Positions 28,182-38,500 of a stretch of 64,000 bases of DNA are shown piece after piece. The DNA comes from Pseudochryseolinea flava (GTDB lineage Bacteria > Bacteroidota > Bacteroidia > Cytophagales > Cyclobacteriaceae). The notes under the pieces are model-generated. The model did no database searches. It was not told where the DNA came from and worked only from the letters and a program-made list of their open reading frames with translations. How positions within the stretch are numbered: position 1 is the first letter of the stretch; each line of letters starts with the position of its first letter. The position numbers and the translations under genes were made by a program. The stretch covers positions 1-64,000 of the forward strand of contig NZ_QMFY01000011.1 in the NCBI RefSeq assembly GCF_003286915.1, in the 5' to 3' direction.

Positions 28182-29363
28182 ATGAAAGAACTTAAATCCA
28201 TTCTTACGGCTTATCAAAAAATTGATCTAACAAAACAACGTGCCGCGTTAGCAACCGTGGTAAGCGTACAAGGATCCTCCTACCGCAGCCCAGGTGCACG
28301 TATGTTAATCACCGATGACGGGAGATGGGTAGGATCTATTAGCGGTGGGTGTTTAGAAGGAGATGCCCTGCGGAAAGCACGCGACGTGATGCAGCGCAAG
28401 CAAGCCATCACCGTAACCTATGACACCCGAGAGGAGAGTAATCAAAATCTCGGGATTGGTTTGGGATGTAACGGCGTGATCGACGTGCTCATTGAACCTA
28501 TCGATAGCACAAGCGTAACAAATGTTATCGACATGTTCTCAAAAATCACGAACGTCAATACGCCCGTGGCGCTTGCAACAATCTTTAGTGGCCCAAATGC
28601 GGTGGGTGAAAAATTACTTCTTAAGAACGATAACACTGTTCACATCACCTTCAACAACGATACACTTGCCAAGGCTTTAGAACGAGACCTGCAGCTGCGA
28701 TTCGAGACAGGTAAATCCGAAGCGAAGACTTATCACACAGCCGATGGCACATTCGGAGTATTTGTAGAGCTCATTCAGCCGTCCATTTCGCTTATCATTT
28801 TTGGAGGTGGATTCGATGCTCGTCCAGTAAGCCAACTTGCAAAATCGCTTGGTTGGGAGGTAATGGTGACGGACGAATGTGTCGCGCATATCGCACCACT
28901 ATTTTTCCCTACCGCAGATAAACTCTCGTTGTGTCATCGGGATTTTATTGATCGCGATTTCAACATCACACCCTACACGGCTTGTGTTTTAATGTCGCAC
29001 AACTACGAATACGATCGGGACGTTCTTCGTAAAATCATCAAATCTAACACGCCCTATATTGGTATACTCGGACCACGAAAGCGCTTTGACAAGATGGTAC
29101 TCGAGTTTACGCACGAGAAGATTACATTCACTGCTCAAGAAAAAGAAAAAATTCACTCGCCTATCGGGTTAGACATTGGCGCTGAAACACCCGATGAAAT
29201 CGCACTCTCGATCATCGCAGAGATACAGGGCAAGTTTGCCAATCGCTCGGGAGGATTCTTGAAATATCGTCAAGGACCAATTCATAAACGAGATGAAAAA
29301 AGTGATCAGGTTTTCAAACAAATTTATCTCAATGAAAACGACAGCAATTCGAAGTATGCATAA
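28182..29363 (+). CDS. XdhC/CoxI family molybdenum-enzyme maturation factor
   Basis: Cytoplasmic chaperone that receives Moco and aids its sulfuration before insertion into xanthine-oxidase-family enzymes. Its 393 residues have the N-terminal XdhC_CoxI domain (VVSVQGSSYRSPGARMLITDDGRWVGSISGGCLEG, residues about 25-60) and a C-terminal Rossmann XdhC_C domain (LIIFGGGFDARPVSQLAKSLGWEVMVTDE; LGPRKRFDKM; SPIGLDIGAETPDEIA). It lies 34 bases after the preceding gene and is the expected partner for the IorB-like protein. Confidence 0.94.
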   Translation: MKELKSILTAYQKIDLTKQRAALATVVSVQGSSYRSPGARMLITDDGRWVGSISGGCLEGDALRKARDVMQRKQAITVTYDTREESNQNLGIGLGCNGVIDVLIEPIDSTSVTNVIDMFSKITNVNTPVALATIFSGPNAVGEKLLLKNDNTVHITFNNDTLAKALERDLQLRFETGKSEAKTYHTADGTFGVFVELIQPSISLIIFGGGFDARPVSQLAKSLGWEVMVTDECVAHIAPLFFPTADKLSLCHRDFIDRDFNITPYTACVLMSHNYEYDRDVLRKIIKSNTPYIGILGPRKRFDKMVLEFTHEKITFTAQEKEKIHSPIGLDIGAETPDEIALSIIAEIQGKFANRSGGFLKYRQGPIHKRDEKSDQVFKQIYLNENDSNSKYA

Positions 29364-29859
29364 TGCAAGCCGCTGGCTATTGTTCTTCATGAGCACTACG
29401 CTCGCAACGCTGGCCAATGCACAGTCGCAGCAAGAAATCACCGATCAAGTCTGGAAACCTTTCATTGCGTCCTTCAATAGTTTTGATACCGATGGCTTTA
29501 TGAAACTTCATTCACGCGACGTTATACGTTCATCACGTGATGCAAAACGCATATTAGATTGGAAACAATACGATGAAGAACAACGACAGGGGGATCTCCG
29601 ATCCAAAAAAGAAAACCGCCGACGAACACTCGAACTCCGTTTTACCGAACGACTTTCAAATCACAACCAAGCTATTGATATCGGCATCTATAGAACAACG
29701 AGCTTTAACAGCAAAGGCGAAAGTCGTGCTTTCTACGGAAAATTTCATGTCGTTCTCCGTAAAGAAAACGGCGTTTGGAAAATTCTGGTCGACACCGATT
29801 CATCGGAAAACAATACCATCGGCGAAACTGATTTTAACAGTGCAGCTTTAATGGAGTAA
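29332..29859 (+). CDS. Hypothetical secreted protein, NTF2-like
   Basis: Function unknown. The start at 29332 (MKTTAIRSMHNASRWLLFF) gives a signal peptide ending near ANAQS. ATGs at 29293 and 29356 are alternatives, all overlapping the end of the XdhC gene. The mature part (QQEITDQVWKPFIASFNSFDTDGFMKLHSRDVIRSSRDAKRIL ... GKFHVVLRKENGVWKILVDTD) looks like a DUF4440/SnoaL protein. It lies one base before the MocA-like gene, so it belongs to the operon. Its presence together with the lipoprotein at 27689 suggests a role in the periplasmic enzyme system, which is inference. Confidence 0.72.
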   Translation: MKTTAIRSMHNASRWLLFFMSTTLATLANAQSQQEITDQVWKPFIASFNSFDTDGFMKLHSRDVIRSSRDAKRILDWKQYDEEQRQGDLRSKKENRRRTLELRFTERLSNHNQAIDIGIYRTTSFNSKGESRAFYGKFHVVLRKENGVWKILVDTDSSENNTIGETDFNSAALME

Positions 29860-29860
29860 C

Positions 29861-30451
29861 ATGAGCATTGGGATTATCATACTCGCAGCAGGGACTTCAT
29901 CGCGAATGGGTCAATCCAAGCAACTTCTTAAGATTGGCAATGTATCGCTCTTGAAACATGCAACACAACAAGCACTGGGAGCTTCGTCGCACGTTACCGT
30001 GGTACTTGGCGCAAATGCCAATGAACACGAAGTAGAGCTAAGGGCAACGCCCATCCAAATCGCAGTTAACACTCAGTGGCAAAAAGGTATTGGAAGTTCG
30101 ATAAAAACAGGCATCAAAAGCATTTTGTCTGTCTCGCCGCATATCGACGGAGTTCTCATCATGTTATGCGATCAACCGAAGGTGACCACAGCCTATCTCA
30201 ACACCATGATTAAAACGTTTGGCGATTCACATGGCGCCATCGTTGTCTCCAGATACGAAGGCACATTGGGAGTACCAGCCATATTTAGCAACGAACACTT
30301 CCACGATCTACTTGGACTCGAAGATGCATCAGGCGCGAAGTCCGTAATTATGCGCTACCCCAATGATGTTTCAGCTATCGACTCTCCAGAAGCAGCCACC
30401 GATCTTGATACTCCCGAAGACTATTCACAATTCATCGCTACCTTAAAATAA
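29861..30451 (+). CDS. mocA: MocA-like molybdenum cofactor cytidylyltransferase
   Basis: Adds CMP to molybdopterin to form the cytosine-dinucleotide cofactor used by xanthine-oxidase-family enzymes. The 196-residue nucleotidyltransferase has the signature IILAAGTSSRMGQSKQLLKI at the N-terminus, the metal-binding region MLCDQPKVTT and TLGVPAIFSNEHFHDLL. The location at the end of the hydroxylase operon fits MCD cofactor. A MobA (guanylyl) role is less likely given the PKVTT text and context. The operon ends here at a terminator shared with rpsJ. Confidence 0.88.
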   Translation: MSIGIIILAAGTSSRMGQSKQLLKIGNVSLLKHATQQALGASSHVTVVLGANANEHEVELRATPIQIAVNTQWQKGIGSSIKTGIKSILSVSPHIDGVLIMLCDQPKVTTAYLNTMIKTFGDSHGAIVVSRYEGTLGVPAIFSNEHFHDLLGLEDASGAKSVIMRYPNDVSAIDSPEAATDLDTPEDYSQFIATLK

Positions 30452-30480
30452 AAAAGCCACTCAGAAGAATGGCTTTCTAT
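30452..30480. terminator. Bidirectional terminator between mocA and rpsJ
   Basis: AAAAAGCCA ... TGGCTTT forms a stem flanked by A-rich and T-rich tracts, so it can serve both the plus-strand hydroxylase operon and the minus-strand rpsL-rpsJ operon, which converge here. Confidence 0.75.
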
Positions 30481-30498
30481 GTTTTTGCAAGCAGCTAA

Positions 30499-30804
30499 CT
30501 ACACTTTGATTTCAACATCAACGCCGCTAGGAAGCTCAAGTTTCATCAATGCATCTACTGTTTTCGCGCTGTTAGAATAGATATCTACAAGGCGTTTGTA
30601 GGTGCAAAGTTGGAATTGCTCGCGAGACTTTTTGTTTACGTGTGGTGAGCGAAGTACAGTGAATTTCTCCTTCTCAGTAGGAAGAGGAATTGGTCCACTA
30701 ACAACAGCACCCGTAGCTTTCACAGCTCTTACGATTTTTTCTGATGACTTATCAACCAGATTATGGTCGTAAGATTTCAATTTTATTCTGATTTTTTGGT
30801 TCAT
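30499..30804 (-). CDS. rpsJ: 30S ribosomal protein S10
   Basis: 30S head protein and the NusE antitermination factor. Its 101 residues begin [20 protein letters not shown], with the signature region [28 protein letters not shown]. It is the last gene of the str operon, 24 bases after fusA. In most relatives rplC would follow directly; here the operon ends at a terminator instead. Confidence 0.98.
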   Translation of the reverse strand: MNQKIRIKLKSYDHNLVDKSSEKIVRAVKATGAVVSGPIPLPTEKEKFTVLRSPHVNKKSREQFQLCTYKRLVDIYSNSAKTVDALMKLELPSGVDVEIKV

Positions 30805-30828
30805 ATCTAAACGTCTTTTAGATGTTAA

Positions 30829-32943
30829 TTATTTCGCCATTGCGGCGCCTTTAACTTCTTCAATTACTTTATCTGCAAGGTTTTTAGGAACCGGAGCATA
30901 GTGAGAGAACGTCAGGGATGCAGAAGCACGACCTGATGTAAGCGTTCTAAGGTCAGTGATGTAACCGAAAAGTTCTTTCAACGGAACATCAGCTTTAATA
31001 ACCTGTGCACCTGCACGTGTATCCATACCCTTCATCACACCGCGTCTTCTGTTCAAGTCACCTGTCACAGAACCTGTGTATTCATCTGGGCTCATTACTT
31101 CAACTGACATGATTGGCTCAAGAAGTTGTGGTGCGCATTTCGCTGCAGCTTCTTTGAAACCAATACGGGCTGCCAATTCGAATGACAATGCATCAGAGTC
31201 AACATCGTGGTAAGAACCATGGAATAGACGTACGCGCATGTTGTCAATAGGGTATCCTGCAAGCGGACCATTTGACATGGCGCTCTCGAAGCCTTTTTGA
31301 ACTGGCTGGATGAATTCGCGAGGAATAACACCACCAACGATGTCATTAACGAATTCCAATCCATCCTTATCTCCTTCACCAAGTTCGCGTGGCCCGATCT
31401 CGAATACGATATCAGCGAATTTACCACGACCACCTGTTTGTTTCTTGTAAACTTCTTTGTGCTCAACAGCTTTTGTAAGCGCTTCTTTGTAAGCAACCTG
31501 AGGAGCACCTTGGTTGATCTCTACTTTGAACTCACGCTTCAAACGATCGATGATGATCTCCAAGTGAAGTTCACCCATACCACGAAGGATGGTCTGACCT
31601 GTCTCTTGATCTGTATTTACACGAAGGGTTGGATCTTCTTCTACAAGTTTAGCAATCGCCATACCGAGCTTATCAACGTCAGCCTGTTTCTTAGGCTCGA
31701 TCGCATAACCGATAACAGGCTCAGGGAACACCATTGACTCAAGGATTACTTTGCGCTTTTCATCGCAAAGCGTGTCACCTGTCTTGATGTCTTTGAAACC
31801 TACTACCGCGCCGATATCACCAGCAACCAATCTTTCAATTTGGTTTTGCTTGTTAGCGTGCATCTGGAATACGCGAGAGATACGTTCTTTATTTTCGGAG
31901 CGCGTGTTGTACACGTACGAACCTGATTCAAGTACGCCAGAGTATGCTCTTACGAAGCAGAGACGTCCTACGAATGGGTCAGTAGCGATTTTAAATGCAA
32001 GCGCTGCGAACGGCTCTTTTTCATCCGGTCTGATAACAACTTCTTCGTTAGTATCAGGATTTGAACCAATGATATTATCCTTATCGAGTGGTGAAGGAAG
32101 AAGTTCCATCACGTAGTCGAGCATTGTTTGAACACCTTTGTTTTTGAAAGATGAACCACAAACCATCGGAACGATTTTCATATCGATAACCGCCTTGCGA
32201 AGGGCAGTTAAGATTTCGCCTTCACTGATTGAGTTCGGATCTTCGAAGAATTTCTCGAGAAGTGTTTCATCATATTCAGCAACAGCTTCGAGAAGTTTCT
32301 CACGGTATTCGTTCACTTCATCCTTCATGTCGTCAGGAATCGGAACAACTTCGTAAGTCATTCCTTTATCGTGCTCATTCCAAATGATACCACGGTTGTT
32401 AACAAGGTCAACAACACCTCTGAAGTTATCTTCAGCACCAATTGGTAATTGAAGCGCGACAGCTTTGCTACCTAGTTTTTCTTTTACTTGCTTACAAACA
32501 CCAAGGAAGTCTGATCCAGCACGGTCCATTTTGTTAACGAAACCGATACGGGCAACTTTATAGTTGTCTGCAAGGCGCCAGTTTGTTTCAGACTGAGGCT
32601 CAACACCGTCAACCGCACTGAAAAGGAACACCAGACCATCCAATACACGAAGCGAGCGGTTTACCTCTACGGTAAAGTCCACGTGACCTGGCGTATCGAT
32701 GATGTTTACGTTGTATTTGTTATTTCTGTAGTTCCAGAAAACTGTTGTCGCAGCAGAAGTGATGGTGATACCACGCTCCTGTTCCTGTTCCATCCAGTCC
32801 ATGGTTGCAGCACCTTCGTGCACTTCACCAATTTTGTGGTTTACACCGGCATAGTAAAGAATACGTTCTGTTGTAGTAGTCTTTCCTGCGTCAATGTGCG
32901 CAGCGATACCGATGTTTCTGGTGTATTTAAGATCTCTCGCCAT
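30829..32943 (-). CDS. fusA: Elongation factor G
   Basis: Ribosomal translocase GTPase. Its 704 residues have the G1 motif [20 protein letters not shown]3 [18 protein letters not shown] and G4 NKMDRAGSD, then domains II to V. Domain IV contains [17 protein letters not shown], and domain [27 protein letters not shown]. All are intact. It lies between rpsG (17-base gap) and rpsJ. Confidence 0.98.
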   Translation of the reverse strand: MARDLKYTRNIGIAAHIDAGKTTTTERILYYAGVNHKIGEVHEGAATMDWMEQEQERGITITSAATTVFWNYRNNKYNVNIIDTPGHVDFTVEVNRSLRVLDGLVFLFSAVDGVEPQSETNWRLADNYKVARIGFVNKMDRAGSDFLGVCKQVKEKLGSKAVALQLPIGAEDNFRGVVDLVNNRGIIWNEHDKGMTYEVVPIPDDMKDEVNEYREKLLEAVAEYDETLLEKFFEDPNSISEGEILTALRKAVIDMKIVPMVCGSSFKNKGVQTMLDYVMELLPSPLDKDNIIGSNPDTNEEVVIRPDEKEPFAALAFKIATDPFVGRLCFVRAYSGVLESGSYVYNTRSENKERISRVFQMHANKQNQIERLVAGDIGAVVGFKDIKTGDTLCDEKRKVILESMVFPEPVIGYAIEPKKQADVDKLGMAIAKLVEEDPTLRVNTDQETGQTILRGMGELHLEIIIDRLKREFKVEINQGAPQVAYKEALTKAVEHKEVYKKQTGGRGKFADIVFEIGPRELGEGDKDGLEFVNDIVGGVIPREFIQPVQKGFESAMSNGPLAGYPIDNMRVRLFHGSYHDVDSDALSFELAARIGFKEAAAKCAPQLLEPIMSVEVMSPDEYTGSVTGDLNRRRGVMKGMDTRAGAQVIKADVPLKELFGYITDLRTLTSGRASASLTFSHYAPVPKNLADKVIEEVKGAAMAK

Positions 32944-32960
32944 TATCTGATGTCCTCTGA

Positions 32961-33428
32961 TTAGAATCTGAAATGTGAAAATGCCTTGTTAGCTTCTGCC
33001 ATACGGTGCGTATCATCTTTCTTTTTGATCGCAGCACCTTCGCCTTTTGAAGCAGCGATGATTTCAGCAGCAAGTTTATCCATCATGGTTTTTTCACCAC
33101 GAAGTCTTGAATAATCAATAAGCCATTTAATGCTTAGGTTGATACGACGGTCAGGTCTGATTTCCACAGGAACCTGGAAAGTAGCACCCCCAACACGACG
33201 GCTTTTTACCTCAACCGATGGCATCAGGTTATTCATTGCGCGCTTCCAAACTTCAAGACCGCTCTCGTTAGTTTTCTTTTCAACAACTGCAACGGCATCG
33301 TAGAAGATACCATAGGCTGTACTTTTCTTTCCTTGTTCCATCAAATAGTTCACGAACTTGGTTACAAGCGTGTCGTTGAACTTAGGGTCAGGGAGAAGAT
33401 ATCTCTTTTTAGGTTTTGATTTTCTCAT
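32961..33428 (-). CDS. rpsG: 30S ribosomal protein S7
   Basis: Organiser of the 30S head and E-site contact. Its 155 residues begin [22 protein letters not shown], with [20 protein letters not shown] and [46 protein letters not shown]. It follows rpsL by 13 bases. Confidence 0.98.
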   Translation of the reverse strand: MRKSKPKKRYLLPDPKFNDTLVTKFVNYLMEQGKKSTAYGIFYDAVAVVEKKTNESGLEVWKRAMNNLMPSVEVKSRRVGGATFQVPVEIRPDRRINLSIKWLIDYSRLRGEKTMMDKLAAEIIAASKGEGAAIKKKDDTHRMAEANKAFSHFRF

Positions 33429-33441
33429 GGCTCAATTCCTG

Positions 33442-33864
33442 TTATTTCTTTCCTTTAGCTGGAGCACCTTTTCCTGCAGGAGCAGCTGCACCTGGCTTAG
33501 GACGTTTTGCACCGTATTTAGATCTTGACTGAAGACGACCATTTACACCGGCAGTATCCAAAGCACCGCGTACGATGTGATAACGAACACCTGGGAGATC
33601 TTTTACCCTTCCACCGCGGATCAACACGATCGAGTGTTCTTGTAGGTTGTGGCCCTCACCTGGGATATAAGCGTTGACCTCTCTACCGTTGGTCAGACGT
33701 ACCCTGGCAACTTTACGCATCGCAGAGTTTGGCTTTTTAGGCGTTGTTGTGTACACACGTGTACATACGCCCCTGCGCTGTGGGCAGGAATCAAGAGCCG
33801 GTGACTTCGACTTGAAAGTCAATTTCTTCCGTCCCTTTCTTACAAGTTGTTGAATGGTAGGCAT
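33442..33864 (-). CDS. rpsL: 30S ribosomal protein S12
   Basis: Decoding-site protein. Its 140 residues start [15 protein letters not shown], with the conserved [21 protein letters not shown] and [17 protein letters not shown]. The two lysines whose changes cause streptomycin resistance in other bacteria (in PKKPNS and RVKDLPG) are both Lys, the sensitive form. The C-terminus has an Ala/Lys/Gly tail of about 15 residues. It is the first gene of the str operon, with its own promoter. Confidence 0.98.
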   Translation of the reverse strand: MPTIQQLVRKGRKKLTFKSKSPALDSCPQRRGVCTRVYTTTPKKPNSAMRKVARVRLTNGREVNAYIPGEGHNLQEHSIVLIRGGRVKDLPGVRYHIVRGALDTAGVNGRLQSRSKYGAKRPKPGAAAPAGKGAPAKGKK

Positions 33865-33902
33865 TTATATTTCCTTTTAGAAACTTTTCAAAATTAGGAC
33901 TG

Positions 33903-33934
33903 CAAAGGTAGCTAAAGTCGTCACCACAGCCAAA
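33903..33934 (-). promoter_or_regulatory. Promoter of the rpsL-rpsG-fusA-rpsJ operon
   Basis: TTTG at 33934-33931, a 20-base spacer and TACCTTTG at 33910-33903 match the Bacteroidota promoter. The start codon of rpsL lies about 39 bases from the end of the TAnnTTTG box. Confidence 0.8.
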
Positions 33935-34049
33935 GGCACTCGAAATATTTTTGAGGAAAGTGCCTGATTTTCTCCAAAATATCGTAAAATCCTCGCCTTC
34001 GACGCAAATTCACGCTTAATACATGTGTCTAATCTATAACTTTGGACTC

Positions 34050-35123
34050 ATGTCTACCTTAGATGCGCCTTTACATTCACTCCTGAAGGACAAAACCCCA
34101 GGATCCTGCCCTGGACTCCAGCTACTCCCTCCCAGCAGCGCCAGACTGGAAAATAACAGCGTCCTCCGACAAGAAAGTCGCGCCGCCGTTGCCCTTGCCG
34201 AACTTCGCGTATGGTTGAAACTTCACCATACGCCCAACATCTTTCTCGAGAATATGATGATCCGAGAAGCCATCTGTAGCACGGCAATCGAAACAAGAAC
34301 CGTCCCCTTTGAAGATGTTCTGGAAGCACTGACATCACAGGTCTCACGGCCAACGGCAACAATTAAGAATGTATTGCAATGCCTTCTAGCAATTTCGCAT
34401 GGAAACTCAATCTTTGCACAGCGCAGGACGCTTGAGCTTACTGACATCTTTCAGATCGTAGCACAACTCCAGGGAATTAGCATCCCTCAAACAGCAAGCA
34501 TGCCTTACGATGCGCAATCGCCTAACATTAAATTATTGCTGAACCTTATCGGCTACTTCAACGAACCCGCCCGCGAAATATCCCCGCTTATTAAAATGGC
34601 AGTTCAGCACTATCAGTTTGAAAGCATACACCCTTTTTATCTCGAGAATGGAAGAACAGGAAGAGTACTGAATCTACTTTTCCTTCAGCAACATCAATTA
34701 CTTCCTTTGCCCGCACTGTCTGTAAGCGAATACGTCTTACAAAACAAAATCGAATACTACCATTTACATCAGCAAGTGCGTGAACAAAATGAATGGACGA
34801 GTTGGATTCTATTTTTCCTTCGTGGAATAGAAACGGTCGTGAAAAAGAATTCCCAAAGACTACTCGCTATCGAGAACCTCTATCAAACAACAACGTCATT
34901 GTGTAAGACGGCAGGAAAATCAAACTATACAAAACCGCTAGTCGATGTAATCTTCAAACGGCCCTATTGCAAAATTGAACACCTCCAAGAGTTTAACATT
35001 GCCCAGCGCAAAGCGGCAGGCAAGTACCTTCATACATTAGTAGAATTAGGAATACTTGGATTAAAGAAAGTTGGGAAAGAAAATATTTTCGTTCACCGTG
35101 CTTTGATCGACTTACTCAGTTAG
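34050..35123 (+). CDS. Fic domain protein with altered catalytic motif
   Basis: Fic proteins usually transfer AMP from ATP to target proteins. The start at 34050 (MSTLDAPLHSLLK) is preferred over 34023 because a TAACTTTG promoter box (34039-34046) falls inside the longer reading. The 357-residue protein has a Fic_N region (TPNIFLENMMIREAICSTAIETR) and the Fic loop HPFYLENGRTGR at about residues 194-205. Canonical text is HPFx(D/E)GNGRxxR, so the acidic metal-binding residue is Leu and the next Gly is Glu. The inhibitory helix motif is STAIET where SxxxE(G/N) is usual. A winged-helix-like end follows (FNIAQRKAAGKYLHTLVELGILG). It stands alone between two minus-strand operons. Confidence 0.88.
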   Translation: MSTLDAPLHSLLKDKTPGSCPGLQLLPPSSARLENNSVLRQESRAAVALAELRVWLKLHHTPNIFLENMMIREAICSTAIETRTVPFEDVLEALTSQVSRPTATIKNVLQCLLAISHGNSIFAQRRTLELTDIFQIVAQLQGISIPQTASMPYDAQSPNIKLLLNLIGYFNEPAREISPLIKMAVQHYQFESIHPFYLENGRTGRVLNLLFLQQHQLLPLPALSVSEYVLQNKIEYYHLHQQVREQNEWTSWILFFLRGIETVVKKNSQRLLAIENLYQTTTSLCKTAGKSNYTKPLVDVIFKRPYCKIEHLQEFNIAQRKAAGKYLHTLVELGILGLKKVGKENIFVHRALIDLLS

Positions 35124-35165
35124 CAACAATTATGAGTATACTTCGCTGCCATCATTTTACCCGCT

Positions 35166-35501
35166 TCAGGCTTCACCCATAGTACCGCCAAAATTCATTG
35201 GGAATTTCGGAAGATCTTCTGTCCTCTTGATGGGACCAAATGCCGTTTCGTATTTGTCTATGTTGTCTTTTAAAGCGAGTAGGAAACGTTTTGCATGTTC
35301 TGGTGTAATCACAATTCTGGACTTCACTTTCGCTTTTGGAACACCCGGCATAAGTCTAATGAAATCAATCACAAACTCACTGTTAGAATGAGCGATCATG
35401 GCAAGGTTTGAGTAAATGCCCTCGGCGATTTCTTCCGAGAGTTCAATATTGATCTGATTCTGCTGCTGTTGCTGTTGTTGTTTATTCTTTTCTTCTGCCA
35501 T
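35166..35501 (-). CDS. DUF3467 protein
   Basis: Small cytoplasmic protein of unknown function that commonly lies next to rpoC in Bacteroidota. Its 111 residues have a Gln-run near the N-terminus (residues 8-14), then INIELSEEIAEGIYSNLAMIAHSNSEFVIDFIRLMPG and KVKSRIVITPEHAKRFLLALKDNIDKYE, the DUF3467 core. It is separated from rpoC by a strong terminator, so it is either read through at low level or transcribed on its own. Confidence 0.92.
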   Translation of the reverse strand: MAEEKNKQQQQQQQNQINIELSEEIAEGIYSNLAMIAHSNSEFVIDFIRLMPGVPKAKVKSRIVITPEHAKRFLLALKDNIDKYETAFGPIKRTEDLPKFPMNFGGTMGEA

Positions 35502-35524
35502 AACCTATTCATGTTTATTAAAGC

Positions 35525-35553
35525 AAAAAGCGGATGGTTGTGACACCATCCGC
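35525..35553 (-). terminator. Intrinsic terminator after rpoC
   Basis: GCGGATGG and CCATCCGC form a perfect 8-bp stem with an 8-base loop, followed on the minus strand by five T. It lies between the rpoC stop and the DUF3467 gene. Confidence 0.88.
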
Positions 35554-35578
35554 ATTATTTTCAGTTCATTAACTATGC

Positions 35579-38500
35579 TTAGTCTTGGAGCTCTTTCTCG
35601 CGGTCCTTACGATGTGTCGCTGCCATGAGATCGCTGTACTCTTCTTTAGAAGTTACGATCAAATCGTTGAACTTCCGCTGACCCGTACCCGCAGGGATCA
35701 AGTGTCCTACAATTACGTTCTCTTTCAAGCCCATCAACCAGTCTGTCTTACCGCGGATCGCAGCTTCGCTGAGAACTTTAGTAGTTTCCTGGAATGACGC
35801 CGCTGACAACCAGCTCTCCGTTTTCAACGATGCCTGTGTAATACCTTGAAGTGTCGGTCTAGATACTGCAGCAAGTGCATCTCTAACTTCAACCAACTTC
35901 TGGTCTTTACGACGGAGGATAGAGTTCTCATCTCTCAATTCACGAGCAGTAATGATCTGACCAGGCTTCATTGCTGAAGAATCACCAGCGTCTACTACTA
36001 CTTTCTTATCAAGGATAAGATCGTTTTCTTCACGGAAGTTGAGTTTATCAACGTATTCACCTGGAAGGAAGCTTGTATCACCTGGATCGATGATCTCAAC
36101 CTTCTGCATCATTTGACTCACGATCGCTTCAATGTGTTTATCATTGATCTTCACACCTTGCAGACGGTATACTTCCTGAATTTCATTCACCAAGTATTCT
36201 TGTACTGCAGTAGGACCTTTGATAGACAAGATATCTGAAGGCGTGATCGAACCATCTGACAATGGCTGACCTGCTTTCACGAAGTCATTATCTTGAACAA
36301 GGATGTGTTTAGACAATGGAACCAAGTAACGTTTCTGAACGCCATCGCGTGATTCAATAAAGATCTCACGGTTACCACGTTTGATACCACCATAAGTAAC
36401 TACACCATCGATCTCACTGACAACCGCAGGGTTGGAAGGGTTACGCGCTTCGAACAATTCTGTTACGCGAGGAAGACCCCCTGTGATATCGCGTGATTTA
36501 CCCATCGTACGTGGAATCTTCGCGAGCACCTGACCCGCTTTGATTTTCTCACCCGCATCAACTGCCAAGTGAGCACCTACCGGAATGTTGTAGCCTTTCG
36601 TTTCAGTTTTACCTTTTACAACGATAGCCGGATTCTTAGTCTTATCACGTGTTTCGGTAATAACCTTTTCACGGTGACCAGTCTGTTCATCAGATTCTTC
36701 TTTGAAAGTAACACCTTCAATGATTGACTCATATTCGATTACACCATCAAACTCTGACAAGATCACGGCGTTGTAAGGATCCCAGAAGCAAAGCTCTTCT
36801 CCTTTTTCAACTTTCTGACCATCCTTCACTTTCATGAATGATCCGTAAGGCACGTGGTTCGTAATCAACACACGTTGTCTGTCGTTGTCTACAATTCGAA
36901 TTTCACCTGTACGACCCATCACTACTTGAATAGGATTATTGTCGTTATCAGTTGTATCTATTACACGGACACCTTCGAATTCGAGGATACCGCTGAACTT
37001 AGCTTTAATGTTTGCATCTACCGCGATGTTCGATGCCGTACCTCCCACGTGGAATGTACGAAGTGTAAGCTGTGTACCAGGTTCACCGATTGATTGTGCT
37101 GCGATTACACCTACTGCTTCACCTGCATGTACCATCTTACCGGTAGCAAGGTTACGACCGTAGCATTTCGCGCATCCTCCGATCTTCGACTCACAAGTGA
37201 GCAATGAACGGATTTCAACTTCTTCGATGCTGGTTTCCTCTACGCGCTTCGCGATTTCGTCAGTGATCTCTTGATTAGCATCACAGATCATTTCATCTGT
37301 CAACGGATCGTAGATCGCGTGAACAGTTACACGTCCGAGAATTCTCTCCGACAATGGTTCAACGATGTCTTCGTTGTCTTTCAATGCTGTAACTTTCAAA
37401 CCACGCAATGTTCCGCAGTCGTCTTCCGTCACAACAAGATCTTGTGCTACGTCAACAAGACGACGTGTGAGGTAACCCGCATCCGCTGTCTTCAAGGCAG
37501 TATCGGCAAGACCTTTACGCGCACCGTGTGTAGAGATAAAGTACTCGAGTACGTCCAAACCTTCTTTGAAGTTCGAAAGAATTGGGTTCTCGATGATCGA
37601 TCCTACTGAACCCGCAAGGTTCTTCTGTGGTTTCGCCATCAAACCGCGCATACCACCCAACTGACGGATCTGCTCTCTCGAACCACGAGCACCAGAGTGC
37701 ATCATCATGTAGATCGAGTTGAAGCCCTGGTTATCGTCTTCCAGTTGTCTCATCAGGGTATTCGTCAGCAACGTATTCGTACGTGTCCAGATATCGATAA
37801 CCTGGTTGTAACGCTCGTTGTCTGTGATAAGACCCATCATGTAGTTATTCCATACGCCATCAACATCTTCCTGCGCACTTGCCACAAGCTTCTCTTTCTC
37901 ATCTGGAACTTTCACATCGTTCAAGCCCATTGAAAGACCACCTTTGTAAGCCATCTGGAATCCGAGTTCTTTGATATCATCGAGGAACTTCGCTGTTTTT
38001 GACTGTCCTGCATGTTTGAAGATGTCGGAGATAATTGTTTGAAGTTTTTTCTTCGTCAACAATTCATCTACATATCCTACTTCTTCAGGAACGTATTGGT
38101 TGAAGATTACGCGACCCGTCACCGTTTCAATCATCTTGTACGATAACTCACCTGTCTTCTTATCTTTTACATTCACGCGAACTTTAATGTTAGCGTGCTT
38201 AGAAAGTTTTTTCTCGTTGAAAGCAACGATTACTTCCGCTGCTGAGTAAAAGCGTTTGCCCTCTCCAATCACCGGATGCTCTGGCGTGCTCTTTCTTCCT
38301 TTTGTTAGGTAGTAAAGACCAAGAACCATGTCTTGTGATGGTACTGTGATAGGCGCACCGTTAGCAGGGTTGAGAATGTTGTGCGACGACAACATCAACA
38401 ACGATGCTTCAAGGATTGCTTCTTGTCCGAGCGGAACGTGAACCGCCATCTGGTCACCGTCGAAGTCGGCGTTAAACGCAGTACATACGAGTGGGTGAAG

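Noticed and set aside
33442-33864. Possible streptomycin-resistance form of rpsL
   Set aside because: Both lysines known to change in resistant mutants are still Lys.
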